Shown: positions 1-8,407 of the stretch, piece after piece
Position numbering within the stretch: the stretch's first letter is position 1
How the letters are laid out: the number at the start of each line of letters is the position of its first letter
The notes under the pieces: model-generated
Databases searched by the model: none
Seen by the model: the letters and a program-made list of their open reading frames with translations, nothing else
Told to the model about the DNA's origin: nothing
Made by a program: the position numbers and the translations under genes
Source of the DNA: Gammaproteobacteria bacterium
GTDB taxonomy: Bacteria; Pseudomonadota; Gammaproteobacteria; Pseudomonadales; Azotimanducaceae
NCBI GenBank assembly: GCA_009843635.1
Contig: VYDB01000077.1
Location: 1 to 64,000 of the forward strand
Length of the DNA: 64,000 bases
Direction: 5' to 3'

Positions 1-56
1 CAAAAATCAATGACTTACGCCCGAAATGACGCTGAGTTGCGGAAGTCGGGCTAACC

Positions 57-635
57 TTGATGCACTTCGTGGAGCGGCTGCTGGCGAAGCGTCGCGAAGC
101 CTGCGCCGAAGGGAGACCGGCCTGCGCGTTCTTCGAGCAACACGGCCTGATGGTGGCGCCCAATCTCAATCCCGACGGAGTGGTCCGAGGCCACTGGCGG
201 CACAACTTGGGCGGCGTGGACCTCAATCGCGACTGGGGCGCCTTCACCCAGCCGGAAACTCAAGCAGTGCGCGACTGGGTGGACAGTCTTGAAGCCGCTG
301 GCCAGCGCTTGGCGCTGGCCTTGGACTTCCACTCCACTTACCGCAACGTCTTCTACGTTCAGGATGCCCAGTCCCCCACCCATCCCCCCGCCTTCGCCTG
401 GCGCTGGCTGATGCTGGCTACCGCCGCCGGCATTCCGGCGCCCTTTGAGTACGCGCCGCGTCCCGCGTCCGACTTGGGCACCGCCAAGAGCTACTTCCAC
501 GCCCGCTTCGGCATACCTTCCATCACGTATGAAACGGCCGACGAGGAGGACCGCGCCGCCATCGCGGCATCAGCCGCCATCACCACCGACGCACTGGTGG
601 CCACATTGGCCGAACCCGAAGCGCCCCTCCCGTAG
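57..635 (+). pseudogene. M14-family zinc carboxypeptidase, 5'-truncated
   Basis: 192 residues match the C-terminal part of an M14 metallocarboxypeptidase. Seen: the NPDG...HNLGGVDLNRDW block near residues 37-60 (substrate-binding Asn/Arg region), the late zinc-ligand His in ALDFHSTYRN, and a Glu in ITYETADEED placed like the catalytic Glu. The early HxxE motif that supplies two zinc ligands is absent, and an in-frame stop lies at 33-35. The ORF starts TTG-ATG at 57-62, in what would be the middle of the domain. Either the gene lost its 5' end by rearrangement or the first ~50 bases belong to another sequence or an assembly edge. As it stands it should not form a complete active site. Confidence 0.75.
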
Positions 636-669
636 CCGCACGAGAGCCGATTTCCTATCGCAGAACGCC

Positions 670-1251
670 CTACTCCGATTCAGCCGGAATGCCAGTGAAG
701 TAGGCCGATACGATCATCAGCAGGCGGCGGTTTTGGGGCATCAGGTCAAGGCGGTTGACCACCAGCTTGCGGGGATGGGTGGCGATCTTGTGCAGTAGCT
801 GCAACTCCGCGCCCTGCCGGTATCCGGCGTTGACCTGAGCCTGGATTTGCCACAGGCCCGGCACGTCCGGCACCGGCTGGCTGACGCCCGATTGAATGCG
901 CATGTTGCGGAACTCGAGGGGCTTAAGCAAATCCTGCAAGGCGGCCTGCAGGCTGGCCTCCGCAAGGCCTTGGGTCTCCGCCTCCCAGAACAGAACGCTC
1001 AACTGCTCATTGCGCAACCGCTCAGCGGCCAGCAGTTCGCTCCACTCCCCTTGGCCGCGCAGCCGCTCGGCACGGGCGAACCGGTCAGCGTCGTCCACGT
1101 AGCCTTCATAGGCTGCCCCCACTCTGTCCCCCTGCACCAGCACGGCGTAGAAGAGGACGATGAAGGCCACCGCCCAAGCGCCAAGGCGCAGCCGCAAATT
1201 GGCCGCCAACTCCGAGCGCAGCCGCTGCCAAGCCGCCTTCAGGCCATTCAC
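670..1251 (-). CDS. gspM: Type II secretion system protein GspM
   Basis: 193 residues. A short cytoplasmic N-terminus is followed by one hydrophobic segment (about residues 23-42, LGAWAVAFIVLFYAVLV) and a periplasmic coiled-coil plus ferredoxin-like domain, as in GspM, the inner-membrane platform partner of GspL. It overlaps gspL by 4 nt (ATGA) and is the last gene of the gsp run. The family is poorly conserved in sequence, so the call rests on topology, length and position after gspL. No gspN follows; the next gene is on the other strand. Confidence 0.8.
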   Translation of the reverse strand: MNGLKAAWQRLRSELAANLRLRLGAWAVAFIVLFYAVLVQGDRVGAAYEGYVDDADRFARAERLRGQGEWSELLAAERLRNEQLSVLFWEAETQGLAEASLQAALQDLLKPLEFRNMRIQSGVSQPVPDVPGLWQIQAQVNAGYRQGAELQLLHKIATHPRKLVVNRLDLMPQNRRLLMIVSAYFTGIPAESE

Positions 1252-2303
1252 CGCGCCACCTGCATCGTCAACTCGACGCGGTTTCGCCCGCGGGCCTGCT
1301 CCACGCGCACATCGGCGAGCAAGGGCAGCTCCTCCATGAGCCGCACGTACTGCACCGGGTCGGCGGCCGCGTCCTCAACCACCACTTTGAGTTCGCCCTG
1401 CTGATAGTGCCAAGCGGCAAAGCGCGCCTCGGCATTCGGCAGCGCTTGATCGATCAAGCCCATCAGGTAGGCCTGCGACGGTTCGCGCAGCAGGTCATCA
1501 AGCCGGTCGTTGATGCCGCTCAAGCGCCGATGCTCATTGCGCGCCGCCATGAAGGGAGCGACCTCCTCCTGGATGGCGGCGAAGTCGCGGTCCGCACCTT
1601 GGCCGGCAAGCGTCAGCCGCCAGTGCCGGCCTTCCTGCCAAATCAGCAGCGTGGACAGCACCAAGGCGAGCCCCGCCGCCACGCGCAACTCGTTGGCGAC
1701 CAGCCACTCCCGCGGCGACATCTGCGCCGCCCAAGGCTCGGCGAGGAATTCATCGACTTCGACCGCATCCTCGGCGGTGCCCTGGCGCTCGGCAAAGAGG
1801 GCCACACGCTGCGCCGAGGGCCGTTCCAACGACCAAACGGCGCTGCGCAGCAGGCCGTCCTGCCAATACTGGATTTCAAAGCCTTCCGCGCACAGCTGCA
1901 CGCACAGGCCGTTCGCTTGGCGGGGGCGGAACACCGATTCCGGCAGCACGAGGCAGTGCGCCGGGTCCGCACCGGCCTGCGCGACCTGGTCGCGCATCGC
2001 TTCGCGGTCCACGGCATCCGCATCCCAATACCAAACCATGGCGTCGCCGCCCGCCCAAACGACGTAGTGTTCGGTGCGGTCGAACGGGCTCCAGCCCGGC
2101 ACTTGGAGCTTTACCGCCGCCTCTCGCCGGGTTCGGGGCACATGATCAAAATTCTCGCAACGGTACATGCACAGGCCGCGGCCCAAAATCCAATGGGCGC
2201 GCAACGACGACCGCGGCAGACGCGTGGCGCCGCTGCGGCCTTGAATGAAGTTCGGACGCTTAGAGAAGCGCCGTCGCAAGTCTTGGAGGCTCTTCTGGAT
2301 CAT
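1248..2303 (-). CDS. gspL: Type II secretion system protein GspL
   Basis: About 351 residues from the ATG at 2303 (MIQKSL). A longer reading to 2360 would overlap gspK by 101 nt and adds no recognisable sequence. The layout fits GspL: a large cytoplasmic domain that recruits the GspE ATPase, one membrane span (VAAGLALVLSTLLIW), then a periplasmic ferredoxin-like domain ending VELTMQVAR that pairs with GspM. It overlaps gspK by 44 nt and gspM by 4 nt, so expression is probably coupled. Confidence 0.82.
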   Translation of the reverse strand: MIQKSLQDLRRRFSKRPNFIQGRSGATRLPRSSLRAHWILGRGLCMYRCENFDHVPRTRREAAVKLQVPGWSPFDRTEHYVVWAGGDAMVWYWDADAVDREAMRDQVAQAGADPAHCLVLPESVFRPRQANGLCVQLCAEGFEIQYWQDGLLRSAVWSLERPSAQRVALFAERQGTAEDAVEVDEFLAEPWAAQMSPREWLVANELRVAAGLALVLSTLLIWQEGRHWRLTLAGQGADRDFAAIQEEVAPFMAARNEHRRLSGINDRLDDLLREPSQAYLMGLIDQALPNAEARFAAWHYQQGELKVVVEDAAADPVQYVRLMEELPLLADVRVEQARGRNRVELTMQVAR

Positions 2304-3294
2304 GCCCTGCAACCGGCTCCCAATACTGATAATCCCTGCGCCACGGGGCGCTCTCCCCATAGGGCGTCATCTCCACCCCTACCAGCCACCGGCCGCCCCG
2401 CCCCGGGCGCCACAGCATCAACCGCACGAAGCTCGAGGGCAGCCGCAATATCTGGTCATCCGGGACGTCCACTGCGGAGCCGGTGAGCTCCCGCAGTTGC
2501 AGCGAACGCCAAACCGGCGCCTGCAGCCGCTGGTCAACGACGGCCTTGGCCGCCTCCCGGTCCACCTCCAACACCGCCCCGGCGACTTCAAGCGGCATGG
2601 TGTTGAAATTGTAGCCCGCCAGCGGGCGCGAGGTCAGCAGGGGCAAAAGCGCGCGCTGCTGCGAGGCATCAAGCATTTGACCCATGCCGAGAACGCGCTT
2701 CATTTCAACCGGCGTGGCCATGATCCAATTGGCCGGCGGCATCTGTCCCGCACGCTGATACGCAAAGCGTTCGGCACCGCTCAGCGTGAGTTCGTCATCC
2801 GTGTCCACATAGTCCGTGATGCGCCCCACAAGCCGGCTGCGATCGGCCAGGCCGACGCCAAACCAGCGCAGCAAGGCGGCAAACGGCGGCGCTTCCGGCT
2901 GGTTGATCGACACGAGCCCGTATTCATCCTGGGCCGCAAAGTACACCCCGTCCAAACCTTGGTAAACCGTGCCGTTCATCCAAAACTCACCGTCACCGAC
3001 GGGCGGCAGGTCATCCGGGCTGAGCTCAGCAAAGCGTTGATCCGCCTCCAGCAGCAGCCCCCGGTGGTTCATCCGATTGGTGGCCAGCAGGTAGAGCAGG
3101 GTCGCCTCCGCGCTGCGCAAGGCCAAGTCCTCATCAATGGCGCGCTTGATGCCGGTCGCCTGGGCCACGTTGGCCTCGGCCACGGCATTGATGTAGGCGG
3201 CGAGCACCGCAAGCGCCGCGAGAATCCACAACGTCGCCACCAAGATGAAGCCTTGGCCCGCTGCTCCGCTGCCCCTTCCGTCCCAGCCGTTCAC
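2260..3294 (-). CDS. gspK: Type II secretion system minor pseudopilin GspK
   Basis: About 344 residues from a GTG at 3294 that overlaps the gspJ stop by 4 nt (GTGA). The longer ATG reading at 3399 runs deep into gspJ. A class III leader ends GQG before the hydrophobic stretch FILVATLWILAALAVL, fitting prepilin-peptidase cleavage. GspK caps the pseudopilus tip with GspI and GspJ and is the largest minor pseudopilin; the size and the DEYGLVSIN and TDYVDTDDE regions of its alpha-helical domain fit. As in other GspK proteins, the usual Glu at +5 of the mature protein is missing. Confidence 0.9.
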   Translation of the reverse strand: MNGWDGRGSGAAGQGFILVATLWILAALAVLAAYINAVAEANVAQATGIKRAIDEDLALRSAEATLLYLLATNRMNHRGLLLEADQRFAELSPDDLPPVGDGEFWMNGTVYQGLDGVYFAAQDEYGLVSINQPEAPPFAALLRWFGVGLADRSRLVGRITDYVDTDDELTLSGAERFAYQRAGQMPPANWIMATPVEMKRVLGMGQMLDASQQRALLPLLTSRPLAGYNFNTMPLEVAGAVLEVDREAAKAVVDQRLQAPVWRSLQLRELTGSAVDVPDDQILRLPSSFVRLMLWRPGRGGRWLVGVEMTPYGESAPWRRDYQYWEPVAGHDPEEPPRLATALL

Positions 3295-3884
3295 AACGGC
3301 TCCAGAAAGTTGGCGACCGGCACCGGGTGCAGGCTCAAGTGGGCCGACAGGAGCGTGCGGCCATCTTCGCCGACCAGCCGCACTTGGCCCGGGATCCACT
3401 CCCGCAGGACTGCAGCCTGGGGCCAGCTCGGGTGCCAGGAGCCAGCGCGGTCGGCGTATTCAAACCGCAGCGCTTCGCCCGGCGCGCGCAGCACGGTCCA
3501 AGCCACGGCGGCGGCCTCGGAGCCGCCCGACTCCGCATAGCGCAGGGACTCGCCGTCCGGCTCGATGGACCAACGCACTTCCCGTGGCAGGCCCGGCTCG
3601 GAGCCGAGCGGTTCCAGGGTGATGCCGGCAAAGGACGCCGCATCGCCGGCAAACGCCCGCTGTGGATCGAGATAGGGCACCATGCTGCGCACGGACGAGG
3701 CAAACCAGTGCTGCTGCTGGTGCGCCTCGGCAGCCCGGCTGGCGTGACGCCGGGCCGTGTCGCTGCTCGACAGAAAGAAGCCCAAGCCTTGAACCAACAA
3801 CGTGGACAGCAACGAGGCCAGCACCAGCACTACCAGCATTTCCAGCAAGGAAAGACCGGCCATGCGCTGCGGCGGCAAGCTCAT
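3291..3884 (-). CDS. gspJ: Type II secretion system minor pseudopilin GspJ
   Basis: 197 residues. The leader MSLPPQRMAG is followed by LSLLEMLVVLVLASLLSTLL, a type IV pilin-like N-terminus with Glu at +5. The remaining beta-rich domain (WHPSWP, LREWIPGQVRL) fits GspJ, the pseudopilus-tip subunit that joins GspI and GspK. It overlaps gspI and gspK by 4 nt each, which fixes its place in the tip-complex gene order I-J-K. Confidence 0.9.
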   Translation of the reverse strand: MSLPPQRMAGLSLLEMLVVLVLASLLSTLLVQGLGFFLSSSDTARRHASRAAEAHQQQHWFASSVRSMVPYLDPQRAFAGDAASFAGITLEPLGSEPGLPREVRWSIEPDGESLRYAESGGSEAAAVAWTVLRAPGEALRFEYADRAGSWHPSWPQAAVLREWIPGQVRLVGEDGRTLLSAHLSLHPVPVANFLEPL

Positions 3885-4330
3885 TGGAGCGTTTGCGGCC
3901 GGAGCAGTTGATAGCCGGCCAAGCGCATGCGGTAGTCACCAACCCTTCGGCCCGCTTCGCTGGCGCTCAGATCGATGTCGTAAAGCCCAATCTGAAAGCT
4001 GCCCAGGAACCCGGTGGTGGTTTGACCCTGCCGATAGGGTTCCACCCGCCGCGCCGTCCAGGTGAAGCGCATGCCGTCGATCTCAAACTCCCCGGCTGCC
4101 TCATCGGTCAGGTTGATGGCCGCCACTCGTTCGACGGCTTGGCGCACCAAGGGCGCCTGACGCACGGTGTCGCCCACCTTGACCAAGGCCCCGATGTTGG
4201 TGGCGTAGAGGCTGTACAGCGCCATGGCCCCGCTGGCAAACACCGCCAAGGCGACGATGGCTTCGAGAATGGTGAAGCCTTGCTGGCTTGAAGGGTTACT
4301 GGGCACGGCAGTACGGCGGCTCAAGATCAT
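3881..4330 (-). CDS. gspI: Type II secretion system minor pseudopilin GspI
   Basis: 149 residues. The prepilin motif QQG then FTILEAIVALAVFASGAMAL has Glu at +5. The short size and its place between gspH and gspJ identify GspI, which nucleates the pseudopilus tip. The ATG at 4330 overlaps gspH by 35 nt and gives an 18-residue leader. A GTG at 4306 would give a 10-residue leader with less overlap, so the start is uncertain. Its stop overlaps the gspJ start by 4 nt. Confidence 0.88.
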   Translation of the reverse strand: MILSRRTAVPSNPSSQQGFTILEAIVALAVFASGAMALYSLYATNIGALVKVGDTVRQAPLVRQAVERVAAINLTDEAAGEFEIDGMRFTWTARRVEPYRQGQTTTGFLGSFQIGLYDIDLSASEAGRRVGDYRMRLAGYQLLRPQTLQ

Positions 4331-4766
4331 GCTCGGTGCGCCGGCCGCGGGGATCGATCAAAGTCAGACGGGCGCCGAGGCAAACGCCATTGGGCTGCAC
4401 CAGCAACGGCCGGTCCAGCTCGAAGCCCCAGTCAGCAGGCAACTCCAACTCGCGCCTTGCGTAGCCCGAGCCAAACTCATTGCCCTCCAAGGATGCGGTG
4501 GCGGGCCAGATGACGAGGCCATGCCCGCGGAGCAGCGCGTCGGCACCTAGGCGGGCAACCTGGTCGAGGGCGATGTCGCGATCCGCGCGCCGAGTGGCGG
4601 AAGCGTAGAGGTTCTGCAGATTGGGCAGCGCCAGCGCCCCCACAACGCCGAGGATGACCAGCACCACAATCAACTCAAGCAGGGTGAAGCCGTTGGAGTG
4701 TTTCTGCCCCTTCAAGCCCCGGTGGTCTGGAAAATTACTGCTCCGGCAGATAGCCCACGTCGGCAT
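4296..4766 (-). CDS. gspH: Type II secretion system minor pseudopilin GspH
   Basis: 156 residues from ATG 4766, which overlaps gspG by 32 nt. A TTG at 4715 gives a more usual 9-residue leader and may be the true start. The prepilin motif HSNG then FTLLELIVVLVILGVVGALA has Glu at +5. The C-terminal domain (GNEFGSGYARRELELP, LTLIDPRGRRTEHDLEPPYC) fits GspH, which joins the tip complex to the major pseudopilin GspG. Confidence 0.85.
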   Translation of the reverse strand: MPTWAICRSSNFPDHRGLKGQKHSNGFTLLELIVVLVILGVVGALALPNLQNLYASATRRADRDIALDQVARLGADALLRGHGLVIWPATASLEGNEFGSGYARRELELPADWGFELDRPLLVQPNGVCLGARLTLIDPRGRRTEHDLEPPYCRAQ

Positions 4767-5301
4767 TGATGCCCTCGCCCCCGTTCAGGGAGTCCGCGCC
4801 CAGCGAATAGAGCGCAAAGCCCTGCAGATTCTCGGCTGGGAATTGGTAAACGTAGGCGGTGCGCCAAGGATCCAACGGCAACTCATCCTCCAGGTAGGGC
4901 CCGTCCCAGTAATCGGCGACTTCCGGCGGGGGGTTCATCAGCGCACCCAAGCCCTGGGCGGTGGACGGATACTGGCCCACGTCGAGGCGATAGGTCTGCA
5001 AGGCGCTCTTCAACATCTTCACTTGGGTTTCGGCAGCCTTGATCCTGGAGCTGTCCACCCGCTCAAACAGGCGCGGGCCCACCAAGCCCGTGAGCAGGCC
5101 GAGTATGACCAGCACCACCATGAGCTCGATCAGCGAGAAGCCCCGACCGCGAGTGGGTGCCCGGTGCGGGCATCCGGCACGCCAGGCGGGTGCGCTGTGA
5201 TGGCGTTCGAGGGTGCGGGGGAGCCTTAAAGGTGCCGGACGCCCGCACCGGGCACCCACTCGCTCCTTGCGTTCGACCGATGTTCCCCGAACATGCCTCA
5301 T
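4735..5301 (-). CDS. gspG: Type II secretion system major pseudopilin GspG with abnormally long leader
   Basis: 188 residues. From residue 55 it is a textbook GspG: FSLIELMVVLVILGLLTGLVGP, then the conserved ALQTYRLDVGQYPSTAQGLGAL and the calcium-binding region LPLDPWRTAYVY...SLGADSLNGGEG. It builds the periplasmic pseudopilus. The oddity is a 54-residue Arg/Pro-rich leader where 6-25 is usual. A 32-bp inverted repeat (5149-5263) makes up most of it, yet the frame stays open. No in-frame ATG, GTG or TTG lies between the repeat and the cleavage site. ATG 5301 is 8 nt from the gspF stop, so operon spacing is normal. Confidence 0.92.
   Translation of the reverse strand: MRHVRGTSVERKERVGARCGRPAPLRLPRTLERHHSAPAWRAGCPHRAPTRGRGFSLIELMVVLVILGLLTGLVGPRLFERVDSSRIKAAETQVKMLKSALQTYRLDVGQYPSTAQGLGALMNPPPEVADYWDGPYLEDELPLDPWRTAYVYQFPAENLQGFALYSLGADSLNGGEGINADVGYLPEQ
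5149..5263. repeat. Large inverted repeat (32-bp arms, 51-bp spacer) in the gspG leader
   Basis: Arms at 5149-5180 and 5232-5263 match at 31 of 32 positions. Each arm also has a small internal GCCC...GGGC stem. RNA from either strand would form a very stable hairpin. No target-site duplication is evident at the outer ends. It resembles a REP- or MITE-type palindromic element, but I find no second copy in this window. Confidence 0.9.
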
Positions 5302-5309
5302 CGCCTCTC

Positions 5310-6506
5310 CTACAGCACCCCTTCGTTGATGCTGGTGATCGCTAGAATGATGCCCACCATAATGGTCCCCAAGAAGCCGCCGATCAAGAGGATCGCCAAG
5401 GGCTCCACCAGATTCAGGAAGCGCTTCATCCGCCGACTGCTGTTCTCTTCGTACAGCGTCGCCAGCGAGCGCAGCATTTCCGCCAGTTGGCCGGACTGCT
5501 CGCCGACCCTAACCAGATTGTAACCCGTTGCCGTCAAGGCGTCCCTTCGCTCCAAGGCATCGGACAGCGCCGCCCCGCTGCGCACGTCGCCGGCAGCCTG
5601 CTCCAGCCCGCTGCGCCGCCGCGAGATGCGAATGCCGCGCAGCGCCAAGCCCAAGGCGTCCATGAGCTCGACCCGGCTGGTGAGCATGGCGCTCATCACC
5701 GATGCCCAACGGGCCGTGTCGGCTTCGGAAAACCAGTCCTTAAGCACCGGCAGCAGCGCCAGAAAGTCAAACAGGCGCTGCCGGAACGCCGCCTGGCGCA
5801 GCAGCAGCACGGCCACCGCCACGGCGCCGCCGGCAACAGCAAACACCAAGGCGCTGTTGTCGTTGAACCACAGCCCGGTGCGCAAGATGACTTCGGCAAG
5901 CAGCGGCAGGTCGTTGCCCTCGTCCAGCAGATTGGAAAACCGCGGCACGACGAACACGAAGACGAACATCACCGCCGCGAGGCCGGCCACGATCAGGATG
6001 GCCGGATAGGCCAGCGCACCGCGAAAGTCGGCAACCACCTTGTTGTCGTATTCGAGCTGGGCGACGGCTTGGCGCAAGGCATCCGCCAGACGGCCGCTGA
6101 GCTCGCCGGCTTCCACGAGTTGAAAGACGTAGTCCGGCAGGGGCAGATTGCAGGCACGCAGGGCCGACAGGAAGTTCTCGCCCCGGCCGAGCCGGGTAGC
6201 CATGTTGGCAAAGGCCTCGGACAAGGCGGGATGGTGGCTGCCGCGGCCCTGCGCCAGCACGGCATCGCTCAAGGAGACGCCCGCCTCCAGCAAGGTCGCC
6301 AACTCGTGCAGGGCGACCACGACTTCCTGGGCGCGGAGCCGGCGCCGCAAAAGGCCGGCTGAAGGCGCCGCGCGCTCGCTCACGTCCACCACCGTTTGGC
6401 CGTTGACGTTCAACCGGCGCACGGCCTCCACGGCGGAATCGGCCACCATGCTGCCTTGGTGGAGGTTGCCTTGGCGGTCCGCGTATTCGTAATCGAATTC
6501 AGGCAT
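5310..6506 (-). CDS. gspF: Type II secretion system inner-membrane protein GspF
   Basis: 398 residues, the usual length. Two repeated GspF cytoplasmic helical domains (about 66-190 and 270-390) are separated by hydrophobic spans (AILIVAGLAAVMFVFVFVVP, then ALVFAVAGGAVAVAVLLL), and a C-terminal span ends IGGFLGTIMVGIILAITSINEGVL. GspF is the polytopic platform protein that links GspE to pseudopilus assembly. It lies 29 nt after gspE and 8 nt before gspG. The N-terminal FDYEYADRQGNLHQGSM is typical of the family. Confidence 0.95.
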   Translation of the reverse strand: MPEFDYEYADRQGNLHQGSMVADSAVEAVRRLNVNGQTVVDVSERAAPSAGLLRRRLRAQEVVVALHELATLLEAGVSLSDAVLAQGRGSHHPALSEAFANMATRLGRGENFLSALRACNLPLPDYVFQLVEAGELSGRLADALRQAVAQLEYDNKVVADFRGALAYPAILIVAGLAAVMFVFVFVVPRFSNLLDEGNDLPLLAEVILRTGLWFNDNSALVFAVAGGAVAVAVLLLRQAAFRQRLFDFLALLPVLKDWFSEADTARWASVMSAMLTSRVELMDALGLALRGIRISRRRSGLEQAAGDVRSGAALSDALERRDALTATGYNLVRVGEQSGQLAEMLRSLATLYEENSSRRMKRFLNLVEPLAILLIGGFLGTIMVGIILAITSINEGVL

Positions 6507-6535
6507 GGCAGGCAGGGCGCTGAAGCAACAACCCG

Positions 6536-8254
6536 TTAGGTCAAGGTCAGGCGCGTGACTTCGTCCAGGGTGGTCCGGCCTTGGGAAGCCTTGATGAGGC
6601 CATCCTGAAACAACGTGCGGCAGCCTTGGTCGCGGGCGAAGCGCTTGAGTTCATTGAGGGTCGCGCCGGCCACGATCATGTCCTGCATCTCACTGCTCAT
6701 GGGCACGAGTTCGTAGATGCCGATGCGGCCCCGATAGCCAGTCTGCTGGCACGCATCGCAACCCACCGCCCGCACCCACCGTTCGCCGAGCATCCCCTCG
6801 GGCATGGCGGCGAGTTGATCGGCGAGGTAGCGCGGCGGCGAAACCGGCTCGGCGCATCGGGAGCAGGGCTTGCGCACCAGGCGCTGGGCCTGCACACCGC
6901 GAATCGGGGACGCCACTAGGAACGGCTCGACGCCCATGTCGATCAGCCGAGTGAAGCTGGAGATGGCGTCGTTGGTGTGTACCGTGGAGAGCACGATGTG
7001 CCCGGTGAGGGCCGATTGAATGGCGATTTCCGCGGTTTCCAAATCGCGAATCTCGCCGATCATGATGGTGTCCGGGTCTTGGCGCAGGATGGCCCGCAAA
7101 GCCCGAGCGAAGGTGTAGCCAATCTCCGCATGGGTTTGTATCTGGGTGATGTTGGGCATCTGGTATTCGACGGGATCCTCAACGGTGATGATCTTGCGGA
7201 CACCGTCGTCGGATTCCTCCAAGGCGGCGTAGAGCGTGGTGGACTTGCCGGAACCGGTGGGGCCGGTGACCAGGATGATGCCGTTGCTCGCCCCGAGCCA
7301 GCCGCGGAACAACTCCAGGTGATCCGGCTCCATGCCCAAGTTCTTGAGCTTCAAGTCCTCCCGCTCCTTGGGCAGCAGGCGCAGCACCACCGACTCCCCG
7401 AAGGCGCAGGGCACGGTGGAGACGCGCACGTCCATTTCCCGGCCCGCGATGCGGGCGGTGATGCGCCCATCCTGGGGCAGGCGGCGTTCGGCGATGTCGA
7501 TTCCGGAGATGAGCTTGATGCGCGAAGCCACCGCCGGAAAGCGCTCGATGGGCTGGGTGAGCCGGGTGTGCAGCACCCCATCGACCCGCAGGCGCACCGC
7601 GAAGTTCTCCTCGCTCGGCTCCACGTGGATGTCCGAAGCTTCCATGTCCACGGCTTGGGAAAGCAGGTTGTTGACCAACTCGATCACCGGCGCTTCTTCC
7701 GCCATCTCGCGCAACTGCTTGGCGTTGTCGCCGGCGAACAGGCTCTCGATGGCCTGCTCCTTGCGCACGAAGTCCAGCAGGCGGTCAATCTGGTGGTTGG
7801 CCGCTAAGTGAAAGGCAACCGGCTCGTTCGGATAGAAGTAGTCGAGCGCCTCGAAAAGGGTGTCATCGAGAATGTCGCGCGCGATGCACTGCAGTTCATC
7901 GTCCACCCGCCACAGCAGCACGGCGCGGTCGAGGAACCACTCCAGCTTGATGGGCGACCCCGCCATGAATTGGTACACCTCCAAGCTGTCCGGCAGCTCC
8001 TCACTGTGGCGCAGGTAGGTGAGGCCAGAACGTTCGGCGAGAATCTGCAGCAGCAGGTCTTCGGAAATGGCGCCCACCCGCACCAGCAAAGCCCACAGGC
8101 GACCGCCGGCGGCCTCTTGGATCTGCACCGCCCGGTCCAGGTCGTCGGCTTGAACGTGGCCGTTTTCGACCAAGTAGGCACCAAGTTCCCGCTCCGAAAC
8201 CATGAGCTCCTGGACCTTGCGGCGTTCAACGATGTCGGCGGCGGTCTGCGGCAT
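6536..8254 (-). CDS. gspE: Type II secretion system ATPase GspE
   Basis: 572 residues. An N1E/MshEN-type domain (about 18-150) precedes the ATPase core, which has Walker [11 protein letters not shown], Walker B/Asp box TIMIGEIRD, the His-box region LSTVHTNDA and a tetracysteine zinc module CSRC...CDAC before the C-terminal end. GspE powers pseudopilus extension at the GspL-GspF platform. It is the first gene of the run here; gspC and gspD, which usually precede it, are absent, and the divergent htpX lies upstream. Confidence 0.95.
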   Translation of the reverse strand: MPQTAADIVERRKVQELMVSERELGAYLVENGHVQADDLDRAVQIQEAAGGRLWALLVRVGAISEDLLLQILAERSGLTYLRHSEELPDSLEVYQFMAGSPIKLEWFLDRAVLLWRVDDELQCIARDILDDTLFEALDYFYPNEPVAFHLAANHQIDRLLDFVRKEQAIESLFAGDNAKQLREMAEEAPVIELVNNLLSQAVDMEASDIHVEPSEENFAVRLRVDGVLHTRLTQPIERFPAVASRIKLISGIDIAERRLPQDGRITARIAGREMDVRVSTVPCAFGESVVLRLLPKEREDLKLKNLGMEPDHLELFRGWLGASNGIILVTGPTGSGKSTTLYAALEESDDGVRKIITVEDPVEYQMPNITQIQTHAEIGYTFARALRAILRQDPDTIMIGEIRDLETAEIAIQSALTGHIVLSTVHTNDAISSFTRLIDMGVEPFLVASPIRGVQAQRLVRKPCSRCAEPVSPPRYLADQLAAMPEGMLGERWVRAVGCDACQQTGYRGRIGIYELVPMSSEMQDMIVAGATLNELKRFARDQGCRTLFQDGLIKASQGRTTLDEVTRLTLT

Positions 8255-8407
8255 GGCAGCGGCGGCGCACGGCCTAGCGAATCTGGGAACCTAAGTGTGC
8301 CACAAATCAGCGCCGATGCCGTGGCGCCTGATCGGTGTCTCCTTGGTATTGAATGCGGCTGGCCAAACCCCCATATTGACTGTCATCCACCAGCCAAGGG
8401 AATTTCG

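Noticed and set aside
2304-2360. Longer start for gspL
   Set aside because: It would extend the overlap with gspK to about 100 nt and adds no conserved residues; ATG 2303 is sufficient.
2245-3540. 431-residue plus-strand open frame across gspK/gspJ
   Set aside because: It lies opposite well-recognised pseudopilin genes and shows no domain.
5181-5231. Spacer of the gspG inverted repeat as a small RNA gene
   Set aside because: It is only 51 nt, with no promoter or terminator; the repeat pair alone explains the structure.
670-8254. Type IV pilus or competence operon
   Set aside because: GspK-, GspL- and GspM-type proteins, and the E-F-G-H-I-J-K-L-M order, identify type II secretion.
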